A stretch of DNA of 64,000 nt, from positions 620,001-684,000 of the forward strand of contig NZ_LMQO01000001.1 of the NCBI RefSeq assembly GCF_001425385.1, read 5' to 3'. The position numbers were made by a program, and so were the translations under genes. This document shows, in pieces, positions 47,052-56,795 of the stretch; within the stretch, counting starts at the first letter, position 1, and each line of letters begins with the position of its first letter. The notes beneath the pieces are model-generated. The model did no database searches. It had not been told where the DNA came from and was given only the letters and a program-made list of their open reading frames with translations. Source of the stretch: Sphingomonas sp. Leaf407. GTDB lineage: Bacteria > Pseudomonadota > Alphaproteobacteria > Sphingomonadales > Sphingomonadaceae.

Positions 47052-47678
47052 ATGCAGGATATTCACGACGGCCTCGTCCCCATGGTCATCGAACAGTCGA
47101 GCCGCGGCGAGCGCAGCTTCGACATTTATTCGCGCCTGCTGCGCGAGCGCATCATCTTTGTCACCGGCGGCGTCGAGGATCATATGGCCTCGCTCATCAC
47201 CGCGCAGTTGCTGTTCCTCGAATCGGAAAATCCGAAGAAGGACATCTGGATGTACATCAACTCGCCGGGCGGCGTCGTCACGGCGGGCATGGCGATCCAC
47301 GATACCATGCAGTACATCCGTCCCCGCGTTGGCACCGTCTGCATCGGTCAGGCCGCGTCGATGGGCAGCTTCCTGCTGGCGTCGGGTGAGCCAGGCATGC
47401 GCGTCGCGCTGACCAACGCGCGCATCATGGTCCACCAGCCGTCGGGCGGCGCGCAGGGCATGGCATCGGACATCGAGATCCAGGCGAAGGAAATCCTGCG
47501 CATCCGTCGCCGGATGAACGACCTCTACGCGAAGTACACCGGCAAGCCGCTGGAGGAGATCGAACGGGCGATGGACCGTGACACCTTCCTCGAAGCCGAT
47601 GAGGCCAAGGTATTCGGTCTGGTCGATCAGGTGTTCGACAAACGCCCGGGCGTGTCGGAAGACGCGACGTCGGCCTAA
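47052..47678 (+). CDS. clpP: ATP-dependent Clp protease proteolytic subunit
   Basis: 208 residues. The Ser-His-Asp triad is in place: Ser103 in [11 protein letters not shown], His128 in [11 protein letters not shown] and an Asp near 177. [19 protein letters not shown] is the conserved core. It forms the tetradecamer that ClpX feeds; clpX is 3.8 kb away because three other genes lie between them. Confidence 0.97.
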   Translation: MQDIHDGLVPMVIEQSSRGERSFDIYSRLLRERIIFVTGGVEDHMASLITAQLLFLESENPKKDIWMYINSPGGVVTAGMAIHDTMQYIRPRVGTVCIGQAASMGSFLLASGEPGMRVALTNARIMVHQPSGGAQGMASDIEIQAKEILRIRRRMNDLYAKYTGKPLEEIERAMDRDTFLEADEAKVFGLVDQVFDKRPGVSEDATSA

Positions 47679-47684
47679 GATCGA

Positions 47685-47711
47685 GCAGGGCCGGCATAGC
47701 GCCGGCCCTGC
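47685..47711. terminator. Bidirectional terminator between clpP and the acyltransferase gene
   Basis: GCAGGGCCGGC (47685-47695) and GCCGGCCCTGC (47701-47711) are perfect 11-bp arms around a 5-base loop. The last base of the right arm is the first base of the converging gene's stop codon. T-runs are short on both sides. Confidence 0.75.
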
Positions 47712-48760
47712 TATCGGTAGCGTGCCTTCAGGCGGGCGCGGACCGGAACGTCCCACCAGCGATAGACTGCCCAGGCGGCGGCGATACAGCCGCCTACCAC
47801 GAACAGCCCGCCGATCGGCGTCCACGCCGATCCTTTGAGGCCGGCCCGCGCCCACGCGCCGCCGAACAGCAACAGCAGCGGCGCATGCATGGCATAGAGC
47901 GGATAGGAAAGTTCCGCGCCGAAGCGCGTCATCCTCGGCATGTTCATCCTGCTCCCGGCCGCCGCCAGCACCAGCAGCGGAAAGACCCCAGCGGTCAGTA
48001 CGAGATCATACCAGCGCGGATCGAGCCAGGGCTGCGGCAAGATCGTGATCGACAATGCCAGCGTCGCGATGATCCACGGTCGCCGGCCGCCACGGGTTAA
48101 CCAGCCGGCACGATGCGCGTGGAGCGACAGGACACCGGCCGCAAACCCCGCCGATGTTCGCAAGCCGCCCAGTGCCCAGCTTTCGCGGGCCGGCCCCATC
48201 GGTCCGAACCCGCCGAGCTGCCAACCCAGGATCGCCAGCACCGCGAACGCTACCCCGGCGAAGATTATGAGGTTCCGTATCGTCCACCATCGTACCGTCC
48301 GTGCGAAGATCAGGTTGACCACCAGTTCCCAGAAGATCGACCAGATCGGCGGATTGACTGGCCACGGGTCCCCGGCCACCCATGTCGCGGGCCATGGCAC
48401 GATCGCGGCGGCCATGGCGGCAACCTCGCCCGTTCCGATCGGCAGGCCATTGGTCCTGAGGCGGACGACATAGGCGACGATGCCGATGCCGGCACCGGCG
48501 ACGATCATCGGGTACAGGCGGATCGCCCGATCCCGCACGAACGCCGGCAGCGTGCCGGACCCGGCCAGTCGATCGCCATAGGCATGGGCGATCACGAACC
48601 CGCTCAGGACGAAGAAGAAGTCGACAGCGACATAGCCGTGCGCGAACCACCATCTCGACCCGAACCACGGCTGGGCATGGTAGAGCAGGACCGCGAACGC
48701 AGCGACACCCCGGAGCGCGTCCAATGCCGCATATTGATGGCGGGGGCGGGGCGGGATCAC
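47711..48760 (-). CDS. Acyltransferase 3 (OafA/YrhL family)
   Basis: 349 residues, about ten helices. ALDALRGVAAFAVLLYHAQ has the family Arg and catalytic His; FFFVLSGFVIAHAYGDRL and FVRDRAIRLYPM follow as expected; WSIFWELVVNLIFA is the mid-protein motif. These enzymes O-acylate sugars of surface glycans. GTG start overlaps the stop of the membrane gene upstream (GTGA), so the pair is co-translated. Confidence 0.88.
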   Translation of the reverse strand: MIPPRPRHQYAALDALRGVAAFAVLLYHAQPWFGSRWWFAHGYVAVDFFFVLSGFVIAHAYGDRLAGSGTLPAFVRDRAIRLYPMIVAGAGIGIVAYVVRLRTNGLPIGTGEVAAMAAAIVPWPATWVAGDPWPVNPPIWSIFWELVVNLIFARTVRWWTIRNLIIFAGVAFAVLAILGWQLGGFGPMGPARESWALGGLRTSAGFAAGVLSLHAHRAGWLTRGGRRPWIIATLALSITILPQPWLDPRWYDLVLTAGVFPLLVLAAAGSRMNMPRMTRFGAELSYPLYAMHAPLLLLFGGAWARAGLKGSAWTPIGGLFVVGGCIAAAWAVYRWWDVPVRARLKARYR

Positions 48761-50286
48761 CTCTGCCGAACCGCGGATGCGTCACCGCGATGATCGACCC
48801 GGTAGAGTTGGGTACGGCCATTGTTCCAGACCAATGTCACCGGATGATCCCGCCGTATCCGGTCGCGCTCGCTGTTCAGGATCCAGAGATAGTCGATGTC
48901 GCGCCACGGCACCCGCGTCAGCAAATCGTCGAACACCGGCCATTGTCCGCGCCGGCACCCCTGGCGCGGCACGGCCTGCCCTTGCAGGGTCCACCAGTTC
49001 GACCCGGTCCGGTCGCGAACCGAGAGCAACTGGCCCGGAGCCGCGAACAGATCGTTCACCAGCGCGTCCCGGCGGATCGTGGCGACGCTCGGCAGATGCC
49101 AGAGCCGTGGCAACTGCCAACGCTGCTCGCAATGTTCGCGCACGAGCGCCATGACCCGGGCGCCGCGCGGCAGGCGATCGAGCGCGGCGATCTGTGTCTG
49201 CGCGGTATGTTCGGCCGCCAGTTGCGACGTGGTGACGGAAATCAGCCGCGCAGCGAACAGCGCCAGCGCGATCCAGCCGATCCAGCGGGGAAGCGGGCGC
49301 ATTTCGCGTACGGCGAGGATCGCCAGCATGATCGCGACGGGAATCAGCCGGGTCGCGGCGAACATTGACCCGAGCAGTTCGTTCGGCATCGCGAGCGACA
49401 GTATAGCCAATATTACCGCCGGCACGACGATGACCGGCACATAGGCAAAGCGGCGCGATCGCCAGACCGGCAGGGTCGCGGCTGCAAGGACCGCTATGGT
49501 CGCGGTTCCATCCAGCGCGATCCACCGGTCCCGCAGCATACCGGCCAGCCAGATCAGATCGTTCCTCCAGTCAAACCACAGTCCGATGGCATTGTGGCTG
49601 TCGCCGCGCCACGCGATCAGGATCGCCAGCGGCCAGAGCAGCGGCAGGACGGTGCCCCCGCCTTGCCGCACCCATGCCGCAGGACGTGCGCGTTCCTGCC
49701 ATAGCGTGGCGATCGTCGCGCCACCGATCAGCACGCCGAGCACGCCCCATCCGATCGCATGGGTAACGATGAGCAGCGGCGCGGCGACGGCGGCAACAAG
49801 TATGCGCTGCCCCTGGCCGGACCGTAGCCACAGCGCGAATACCAGCAACGCCAGCGCCACCGACAGGCAGGAATTCAGAAAGCCGAACTGGAACGGATAG
49901 GAATGCGCAAGCGGCAGCGCGAACAGGCTGATCGTCGTGACCCGGCCATGAACCGCGCGTACGACCGCGAAGATGCCGAGAACGGTAAGCGCCGGGATCA
50001 GCGCGGTTACGATCGTCACCGCCGGCAACAACCCGAACAACTTGCCAAGCGGAACGACGAGCAGGTCCACGCCCAGATTGGGAATGAGCCGCCACGTGAA
50101 GTCGAAATGCCCGGCCAGTTCGGGCGACTGTCCGATCGTCTGCTGGATGTGAAACCGGGCGACATGCGCCGGGACATCGGTCAACCACGGTATCGTCGTC
50201 CAGCAGAGCGGAACCGCCGCTGCGACCGCCAGCAACACCGTCGCGCGTTGCGTCTGCCACCAGGCGATCGGCGTGGCGTCCTGCAT
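48757..50286 (-). CDS. Multi-pass membrane protein, possible GT-C type glycosyltransferase
   Basis: 509 residues with about ten helices, then a soluble C-terminal part. The segment PWLTDVPAHVARFH right after the first helix has an Asp in the place used by GT-C enzymes such as the PMT/ArnT class. FPLAHSYPFQFGFLNSCLS-like text is near the middle. It could take a polyprenyl-linked sugar, but could also be a flippase-like or unknown membrane protein. Coupled to the acyltransferase. Confidence 0.6.
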   Translation of the reverse strand: MQDATPIAWWQTQRATVLLAVAAAVPLCWTTIPWLTDVPAHVARFHIQQTIGQSPELAGHFDFTWRLIPNLGVDLLVVPLGKLFGLLPAVTIVTALIPALTVLGIFAVVRAVHGRVTTISLFALPLAHSYPFQFGFLNSCLSVALALLVFALWLRSGQGQRILVAAVAAPLLIVTHAIGWGVLGVLIGGATIATLWQERARPAAWVRQGGGTVLPLLWPLAILIAWRGDSHNAIGLWFDWRNDLIWLAGMLRDRWIALDGTATIAVLAAATLPVWRSRRFAYVPVIVVPAVILAILSLAMPNELLGSMFAATRLIPVAIMLAILAVREMRPLPRWIGWIALALFAARLISVTTSQLAAEHTAQTQIAALDRLPRGARVMALVREHCEQRWQLPRLWHLPSVATIRRDALVNDLFAAPGQLLSVRDRTGSNWWTLQGQAVPRQGCRRGQWPVFDDLLTRVPWRDIDYLWILNSERDRIRRDHPVTLVWNNGRTQLYRVDHRGDASAVRQR

Positions 50287-50377
50287 ATTTCCCCCCGGTT
50301 TGGCTATTTGCCTATCGCGGCAACGGGAAGCCGGTCAAGCGACGGGTGGCGAGGACCTCACGGCATCGCAACAGCGT

Positions 50378-51262
50378 TCAGACGCGGGTTTCCGGCGATA
50401 TTCTATCGGAATGCAATAGCTCGGCATCGATACGATCGTACAGCGCCGGGAACCGCGCAAGGCTGAGCTTCCGCGCGAACAGCGCCGGGCTCCTGGCGAT
50501 GACGTCGAAATCTATCGGGCCGAGCAACGCGGGATACTGCGGCTCTGGACGGTTCCAGATCGTTAGCCGCAGGTCGTCGTTCACGATCGCAGCCTCAAAC
50601 GGCGAGTTGGCGAGGATGGTCTGGATGAATCTCTCGTCCGGCAACATGGTGTTGGCATAGAAGCGGAGGAGCCATGGTTTGCTGCGTCCCGTGTCGGCGA
50701 TATGCCGGAGCGCGGCATGCGTCAGCGTCCACCATTGCCCGCCGCCATGGGCGACATGGTTGTAGGGAAGCTTGCGACGCCATCCGGGTATCGCGATGGC
50801 GCGCGAGCGAAACCGGAAATGGAAGCGTTCCACCCGACCGGGCGCGCGGTAGACTCCTTCCTGCTCACTCCAACGGTTGGGGGCTTTCATCGCAAACGCC
50901 TCGATGAACTCCGCCGTCGGGTTCGCATCGAGAATCGCGGCGATCTCCGCTGCGGATTTGATGGGATAGTCGGCGCCCGACAACAGTGTCGCGCGATCGA
51001 ACCGAATGTCCGACCTTTCCGCCGCGTAGATCAGTTCCATCGTCGCACGGACGATACCGATTCCGCTCCAGAAGCAGCGCCGGCGGCGGACGAAGCTGGT
51101 CCGGGGCCGCTCTCCGATCGAAGCGACCATTGCGTCGTACGTCGCCTTCGGCGTCCGCGCGTCGACATGGACGAACACGGGCGACGTGGCCGGCAGTGCC
51201 GCAACCAGCCGGGCGAGTTGCGCGGGATCGGTATGACATAAAATCAGGTAGGCGGCGATCAC
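50378..51262 (-). CDS. GT14 family glycosyltransferase (core-2/I-branching type)
   Basis: 294 residues. [38 protein letters not shown] and [11 protein letters not shown] are the GT14 landmarks, with [16 protein letters not shown] and [15 protein letters not shown] later. Bacterial members add N-acetylglucosamine, xylose or similar to glycans. It is separated from the membrane protein by 91 bases and probably belongs to the same surface-glycan set. Confidence 0.85.
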   Translation of the reverse strand: MIAAYLILCHTDPAQLARLVAALPATSPVFVHVDARTPKATYDAMVASIGERPRTSFVRRRRCFWSGIGIVRATMELIYAAERSDIRFDRATLLSGADYPIKSAAEIAAILDANPTAEFIEAFAMKAPNRWSEQEGVYRAPGRVERFHFRFRSRAIAIPGWRRKLPYNHVAHGGGQWWTLTHAALRHIADTGRSKPWLLRFYANTMLPDERFIQTILANSPFEAAIVNDDLRLTIWNRPEPQYPALLGPIDFDVIARSPALFARKLSLARFPALYDRIDAELLHSDRISPETRV

Positions 51263-51364
51263 GGACGCTCCTCATGTCGTACTTCGGGGCCATCGAAATC
51301 CGTACCGGGCCGGGAATGGCGGGACAAGCGGGGTGGGGTTGCCGTCACATTCCGCTGTTGGCGA

Positions 51365-51394
51365 CTTGTTTCGGGCGCGGGGTGTCGACATATT
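51365..51394 (+). promoter_or_regulatory. Candidate heat-shock promoter of clpX
   Basis: CTTG (51365-51368), 17 bases, CGACATATT (51386-51394), similar to the site before clpP. Predicted 5' leader about 65 bases. Confidence 0.4.
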
Positions 51395-51466
51395 GCGTAC
51401 AAAGGCTCGATCGCGTGTATGTGGGTCGGGACGGGATTCAGCCCATGGGGCGTCTGGGAATATGGT

Positions 51467-52732
51467 ATGACGAAACTGAGCGGTGGCGACTCCAAAAGCA
51501 CCCTCTACTGCTCGTTCTGCGGCAAGTCGCAGCACGAGGTGCGCAAGCTGATCGCGGGACCGACCGTGTTCATCTGCGACGAATGCGTCGAACTGTGCAA
51601 CGACATCATCCGTGAGGAAACGAAGTCGGCACTCGTCGCCAAGAAGGACGGCGGCGTGCCGGCGCCGCAGGAAATCTGCAACGTGCTCGACGACTATGTC
51701 ATCGGGCAGAAGCAGGCGAAGCGCGTGCTGTCGGTCGCGGTCCACAACCATTACAAGCGGTTGAACCATGGCCAGAAGGGTGCCGACGTCGAACTGGCGA
51801 AGTCGAACATCCTGCTGGTCGGCCCGACCGGTTGCGGCAAGACGCTGCTGGCGCAGACGCTGGCGCGCATTCTCGACGTGCCGTTCACCATGGCCGATGC
51901 GACGACGCTGACCGAGGCGGGCTATGTCGGCGAGGATGTCGAGAACATCATCCTCAAGCTGCTTCAGGCGTCGGACTATAACGTCGAGCGGGCGCAGCGC
52001 GGGATCGTCTATATCGACGAGATCGACAAGATCAGCCGCAAGGCGGAGAATCCGTCGATCACCCGCGACGTGTCGGGCGAAGGCGTGCAGCAGGCGCTGC
52101 TCAAGCTGATGGAGGGTACCACCGCGTCGGTGCCGCCGCAGGGCGGGCGCAAGCATCCGCAGCAGGAATTCCTGCAGGTCGACACGACTAACATCCTGTT
52201 TATCTGCGGCGGGGCGTTCTCGGGCCTCGAGAAGATCATCGCCGACCGGTTGCAGGGCAAGTCGATCGGCTTCGGTGCCTATGTCGCGGCGCCCGAAGAG
52301 CGTCGCACCGGCGAAGTGTTACGCCAGACCGAGCCGGAGGATCTGCTCAAGTTCGGCCTGATCCCCGAATTCGTCGGTCGTCTGCCAGTGATCGCGACGC
52401 TCGAGGATCTCGACGTCACCGCGCTCATCAAGATCCTGACCGAGCCGAAGAACGCGCTCGTCAAACAGTATCAGAAGCTGTTCGACATGGAGGGCGTGAA
52501 GCTCGGCTTCAACGAAGAGGCGCTGGTCGCCGTCTCGAAGAAGGCGATCGAACGTAAGACCGGCGCACGCGGGCTTCGCTCGATTCTCGAGGGCATCCTG
52601 CTCGATACGATGTTCGACCTGCCGTCGATGGACGGCGTGGACGAGGTCGTGGTCGACAAGGACGTGATCGACGGCCGCAAGGAACCGGTCCGCGTCTATG
52701 CCGAAAAGAAGAAGGCCGGCGACGCGGCGTAA
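51467..52732 (+). CDS. clpX: ATP-dependent Clp protease ATP-binding subunit ClpX
   Basis: 421 residues. Zinc finger with Cys15, Cys18 and a second pair near 37/40 ([22 protein letters not shown]); Walker A GPTGCGKT near 119; pore loop GYVGED; Walker [11 protein letters not shown] near 182; IGF-type loop region GKSIGFGAY is in the expected part. It unfolds substrates for ClpP. A purine-rich GGGAA lies before the ATG. Confidence 0.97.
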   Translation: MTKLSGGDSKSTLYCSFCGKSQHEVRKLIAGPTVFICDECVELCNDIIREETKSALVAKKDGGVPAPQEICNVLDDYVIGQKQAKRVLSVAVHNHYKRLNHGQKGADVELAKSNILLVGPTGCGKTLLAQTLARILDVPFTMADATTLTEAGYVGEDVENIILKLLQASDYNVERAQRGIVYIDEIDKISRKAENPSITRDVSGEGVQQALLKLMEGTTASVPPQGGRKHPQQEFLQVDTTNILFICGGAFSGLEKIIADRLQGKSIGFGAYVAAPEERRTGEVLRQTEPEDLLKFGLIPEFVGRLPVIATLEDLDVTALIKILTEPKNALVKQYQKLFDMEGVKLGFNEEALVAVSKKAIERKTGARGLRSILEGILLDTMFDLPSMDGVDEVVVDKDVIDGRKEPVRVYAEKKKAGDAA

Positions 52733-52803
52733 TCACGACATTTCCCGAATGAATGGCGGGTGTCGGGCGACCGGCACCCGTTTCTCGTAGCGGTATACCC
52801 GTC

Positions 52804-52823
52804 CTTCCGGCGAAGGCCGGGCA
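52804..52823 (+). repeat. Degenerate CGAAGG-loop hairpin
   Basis: CTTCCGG-CGAAGG-CCGGGCA, in the 137-base spacer before the HAD gene. Five of seven stem pairs remain compared with 16676-16695. Confidence 0.45.
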
Positions 52824-52869
52824 AGCGGATGGCTTTTCCTATCAACGCCCTCGCGCTATTCCACCGGTC

Positions 52870-53565
52870 ATGCCGATCGATCTTATCTGCCTCGATGCCG
52901 ACGACACGCTGTGGTACAATATGCGGCATTTCGAGGAGGCGCATGATGCCTTTACCGCGATGCTCGAACCGTTCGCGGCGGCGCGGGTGGCGCGCGAAAC
53001 GCTGGATGCCTGCGAAGCGCGGAACCTGAAACTCTATGGCTATGGTGCCAAGGGATTCACCCTGTCGATGATCGAAACCGCGATTCAACTGGGCGGGCCG
53101 GATTTACCCGGATCGGTCGTCGCCGATCTGCTCGCCGCCGGTCGGCGCCTGCTCGCGCATCCGGTCGAACTGCTGCATGATATTGAGGTGACGCTCGACC
53201 GGTTGGCACAGCGTGGCCGGCTGGTGCTGGTGACGAAGGGCGATTTGCTCCATCAGGAAGCGAAACTGGCAGCGTCGGGACTGGGCGACCGGTTCGCCGG
53301 GATCGAGATCGTCAGCAACAAGACCGAGGCGACGTTCACCCGGTTGTTCGCGCGCTACGGCGTCGCTCCCGACCACGCGGTCATGGCCGGCGATTCGATG
53401 CGCTCCGATGTGTTGCCGGCACTCTCGGCAGGGGCATGGGCGGCATTCGTGCCGCAACCACTGGCATGGGATCATGAGACGGCGGCCGCGCCGGACGATC
53501 ATCCCCGTTTTCGACGACTCGCCGATCTGGCCGAACTACCCGACTGGATCGACGCGATCGTATAA
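52870..53565 (+). CDS. HAD superfamily hydrolase
   Basis: 231 residues. Motif I LDADDTLWYN, motif II VLVTKGDL, Lys in SNKTEATFTRLF and motif III MAGDSMRSDVLPAL are all present, giving an active phosphatase fold. The cap domain (residues about 15-95) fits the YjjG/phosphoglycolate-like group. Substrate unknown; nucleotide or sugar phosphate are likely. Confidence 0.85.
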   Translation: MPIDLICLDADDTLWYNMRHFEEAHDAFTAMLEPFAAARVARETLDACEARNLKLYGYGAKGFTLSMIETAIQLGGPDLPGSVVADLLAAGRRLLAHPVELLHDIEVTLDRLAQRGRLVLVTKGDLLHQEAKLAASGLGDRFAGIEIVSNKTEATFTRLFARYGVAPDHAVMAGDSMRSDVLPALSAGAWAAFVPQPLAWDHETAAAPDDHPRFRRLADLAELPDWIDAIV

Positions 53566-53632
53566 AATCCGGCCGGGACGGATACATCGCGCACTGCTGT
53601 GCATTGCTTTACCGTAACGATTCAAAGGGGGC

Positions 53633-54802
53633 ATGATGGCAGGGGCGACCGATCGGGAAGCAGCGTTGGCGGCGGAACGGGAAGAAGTGGTGGTAACTCC
53701 CGCCACCAAACGGGCGCTGCGCGACCGTGCGGCGTTGCCGTTGTGGTCGCTGATTATCCCGGCGCTGGGGCCAGTCGCCATCCTGCTCAATCTGGCGAAG
53801 ACCAGCGGGATCGGCGTGCTCGTCGCGGCGATCATCATGTTCGGTTGCGTGATCGCCGCCGTCCATCATGCCGAGGTCGTCGCGCACAAGGTCGGCGAGC
53901 CGTTCGGCACGCTGGTGCTGGCGGTCGCGGTGACGGTGATCGAGGTGTCGCTGATCGTCTCGCTGATGCTCTCCGGGTCGGGCGACGTTGCCACACTGGC
54001 GCGCGACACGGTGTTCGCGGCGATCATGATTATCCTAAACTTCATCGTCGGCATCTGTCTGCTGGTCGGCGGCATCCGCCATCACGAACAACGGTTCGTG
54101 TTGCGGGGGGTGAGTGCCGCGCTGTCGGTCCTGGCGGCGATGGCGGTCCTGTCGCTGGTGCTGCCGAACTATACCTCGACCGTGCCGGGACCGACGCTCT
54201 CGTCGTCGCAGCTTACGTTCGTGGCGATCGTATCTTTGATCCTCTATGCGACCTTCGTGATGGTCCAGACAGTGCGGCACCGCGATTATTTCCTGCCGGC
54301 GGCCGATGGCGCGCTGCCCAAGGATGCCCATGCCGAACCACCGAGCGTGAAGACGGCGTGGATCGCGTTCGGCGTGTTGCTGGTCGCGTTGGTTGGCGTG
54401 GTGTTGCTCGCCAAGGACCTGTCGCCGACGATCGAGGCGGCGGTGCTGGGCGCCGGGCTGCCGCTGACGGTGGTCGGCATCCTGATCGCCGGGCTGGTGC
54501 TGGCGCCCGAAAGCCTGGCAGCGGTCAAGGCCGCGCGCAAGGACCGGCTCCAGACGAGCCTCAATCTTGCCATGGGCTCGGCGCTGGCCACGATCGGGTT
54601 GACGATTCCGAGCGTCGCGGTCGTCTCGCTGGTAATGGGCTGGCCGCTGTCGCTGGGGATCGACGCGAAGTCGATGGTGCTGTTCGCGCTGTCGATGCTG
54701 GTGTCGACGCTGACGCTGGGCAATGGGCGGACGACGGTGCTGGCAGGAATCGTCCATCTGACGATCTTTGCCGCCTATCTTTTCACCACCGTCATCCCCT
54801 GA
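53633..54802 (+). CDS. Calcium/proton (sodium/proton) antiporter, ChaA-like
   Basis: 389 residues, about eleven helices in two related halves. The alpha repeats are GEPFGTLVLAVAVTVIEVSLI, with its ion-binding Glu, and LAMGSALATIGLTIPSVA. The order and the length fit CaCA family member ChaA, which expels calcium, sodium or potassium at alkaline pH. A 25-residue soluble start includes EREEVVVTP. It is followed within 10 bases by a converging gene. Confidence 0.88.
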   Translation: MMAGATDREAALAAEREEVVVTPATKRALRDRAALPLWSLIIPALGPVAILLNLAKTSGIGVLVAAIIMFGCVIAAVHHAEVVAHKVGEPFGTLVLAVAVTVIEVSLIVSLMLSGSGDVATLARDTVFAAIMIILNFIVGICLLVGGIRHHEQRFVLRGVSAALSVLAAMAVLSLVLPNYTSTVPGPTLSSSQLTFVAIVSLILYATFVMVQTVRHRDYFLPAADGALPKDAHAEPPSVKTAWIAFGVLLVALVGVVLLAKDLSPTIEAAVLGAGLPLTVVGILIAGLVLAPESLAAVKAARKDRLQTSLNLAMGSALATIGLTIPSVAVVSLVMGWPLSLGIDAKSMVLFALSMLVSTLTLGNGRTTVLAGIVHLTIFAAYLFTTVIP

Positions 54803-54806
54803 TCGG

Positions 54807-55034
54807 CTATCGGCGCTGCCGGGCGGCCAACGCCAGCCCGGCAGCGATCTGGACCATCGCATAAACCCGCCGTCGCCCCGGCCGGTTTACGAACGGGCGG
54901 ACGAGCAGTTCGGCCCCGCCGGCCTCACTGCGCCACAGGTCGACGTGGCGCTCCGGCTGGAGCAGGCCGAGCAGGCCGTCGCCGATCATGAAGGTGGCGG
55001 CCATTTCGGCCGCGCGTTTGGACATATCACGCAT
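54807..55034 (-). CDS. Small protein of unknown function next to the M1 peptidase gene
   Basis: 75 residues (ATG 55034, or ATG 55025). FMIGDGLLGLLQPERHVDLW, then VYAMVQIAAGLALAARQ as one weak membrane helix. It starts 6 bases after the peptidase stop and so is the second gene of that unit. No family recognised. Confidence 0.6.
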   Translation of the reverse strand: MRDMSKRAAEMAATFMIGDGLLGLLQPERHVDLWRSEAGGAELLVRPFVNRPGRRRVYAMVQIAAGLALAARQRR

Positions 55035-55040
55035 CCGTCA

Positions 55041-56711
55041 TCAACGCGCGGTGGCAGGTGATGGTGCCTGCATCCGTTCGAGCGCCGCCGACCGGCGCAA
55101 CACCCGCGCCATGGGGTCGAGGACGACATGCGCGCCCGCCGGCACCGGCAGGACCGCCACGCCCCCGGTCATCGGCACCTGCTGCACCACGCCATCGACG
55201 GCAATCTCGACCGGCAGCGGGAAAGGACGGTTGCCCGGCACCGCCCAGCGGAGCGTCAAAGTATTGCCGCCGCGCCGCTCGACCAGGTCGGGCAGCGCCG
55301 CCTCGCGCAGATAGACGTCGAAGAACCATCCGAGATCGCGGCCGCTTTCCTGCGCGACGGCAGCGATGAAGTCCTGCGTCGTGCCGAACCGGGGGCGGAA
55401 GTTGCCGGGCCGGGGGTCGGGGCGGCCATAGACCAGCCGCCGGGTTGCCGCGAGGAACGCCCGGTCGCCGATCAGGTGGCGCAGGGTGTGGAGCATCCAC
55501 GCACCCTTGAAATACACATCCGCCCCCGGACCCGCCGCCGTCTCGCCGGTCGACTGCGGCTTGCCGGCGATCAGCGGTGCCCTGGCCACGATCCGCTGCT
55601 GCTGCGTGAGCAGCATCGCGGTGTAGCGGGCATCGCCTTCGCGCCACCGGGCATAGAGTGGCTGCATATATTGGGCGAAGGCTTCGTGCAGCCAGAAGTC
55701 GTCCCAGTCGGCCGCCGTCATCTGGTTGCCGAACCATTCGTGGCTGAATTCATGCTGGAGCAGCCAGTCGAACCCCTCGGGCGCGGGCTTGTAGCCATTG
55801 CCATAGGCGTTGATCGTCTGGTGCTCCATGCCGAGATACGGCGTCTCCACCACGCCCATTTTCTCCGCCCCGAAAGGGTAGGGACCGATCGCGGTTTCGA
55901 GGAAGTCGAGCATCGGCGGAAACTCGGCGAACAGCCGCGCGGCCTTGGCGTCGTTCCCCTCCAGATACCAGAAGGACAGCGGAATGACGTTGCCGTAGCG
56001 GCTGCGATACCGGCCGGTCAGTTCGCGATACGGCCCGACCGAGATGGCGAGCGCATAGGGGTTCACCGGCCCCGATTTCCAATGCCAGGTCGATCGCCCG
56101 TCGCGCAGCCGATCGATACCGGTCAACACGCCGTTGGCCGGTGCGGACAGTCCCGCTGGAACGGTCAGGTGCAGCGTGACCCCGCCCGGTTCACCCTGAG
56201 GAAAGTCGAGGCAGGGCCACCACAGGTCGCACCCCATGCCCTGCGCGGTGCTGGCGAACCACGGCTTGCCGTTCGATTCGGACCAGACGAAGCCGTCGTC
56301 CCATGGCGCGCGCCGGGCGACGCGCGGCGGCCCGGCATAGGTCACGCGCACCACCACGGTTCCGCCAGCGGCGATCGGGCGATCGATCCGTATCTGCCCA
56401 TCCACCTGCCGCCATGCCTCGCGCGGGAGCGGGACGCTGCCCAGCGCAACATCGGAGACGGTCAGCACCCCGTCGAGATCGAGCGTGATCCGTGGCACCG
56501 CCGCCGTGGCGACGATCGTCAGCGTCGCCCGCCCGGACAGCCGTCGCTTGGCCGGCAGCGCCTCGATCGCGATGTCGGCCTGTTCCAGCCGGAGCGCCGC
56601 GCGTTCGGGAGCGATCGCACCGCCCGACCGCGCCGTCATCGGTGGAACAGGGGCGGGGAGGGACGCCGGCGCCTGTGCCGCCAGCAGCAATGCGGCGAGC
56701 GATGGCGTCAT
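55041..56711 (-). CDS. M1 family metallopeptidase, secreted
   Basis: 556 residues, shorter than PepN because the C-terminal helical domain is missing. Signal peptide MTPSLAALLLAAQAPAS. The substrate motif is YLGMEHQTINAYG (GMEH where GAMEN is common), followed by zinc site HEFSHEWFGNQ and the third ligand Glu in WLHEAFAQYM. Probably a periplasmic aminopeptidase. It diverges from lon over an 84-base shared region. Confidence 0.9.
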   Translation of the reverse strand: MTPSLAALLLAAQAPASLPAPVPPMTARSGGAIAPERAALRLEQADIAIEALPAKRRLSGRATLTIVATAAVPRITLDLDGVLTVSDVALGSVPLPREAWRQVDGQIRIDRPIAAGGTVVVRVTYAGPPRVARRAPWDDGFVWSESNGKPWFASTAQGMGCDLWWPCLDFPQGEPGGVTLHLTVPAGLSAPANGVLTGIDRLRDGRSTWHWKSGPVNPYALAISVGPYRELTGRYRSRYGNVIPLSFWYLEGNDAKAARLFAEFPPMLDFLETAIGPYPFGAEKMGVVETPYLGMEHQTINAYGNGYKPAPEGFDWLLQHEFSHEWFGNQMTAADWDDFWLHEAFAQYMQPLYARWREGDARYTAMLLTQQQRIVARAPLIAGKPQSTGETAAGPGADVYFKGAWMLHTLRHLIGDRAFLAATRRLVYGRPDPRPGNFRPRFGTTQDFIAAVAQESGRDLGWFFDVYLREAALPDLVERRGGNTLTLRWAVPGNRPFPLPVEIAVDGVVQQVPMTGGVAVLPVPAGAHVVLDPMARVLRRSAALERMQAPSPATAR

Positions 56712-56726
56712 GATACGTCTCGGTGA

Positions 56727-56754
56727 TTGATGGCGTCGCCCAAGCCACCATATA
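56727..56754 (+). promoter_or_regulatory. Candidate promoter of lon
   Basis: TTGATG (56727-56732), 16 bases, CATATA (56749-56754). The CCACCATATA context would also suit RpoH. 41 bases before the lon ATG. Confidence 0.4.
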
Positions 56755-56795
56755 GTGTCGTGGATCCGGCAGGGTGGCCGGGTCGTGGAGTCTGC

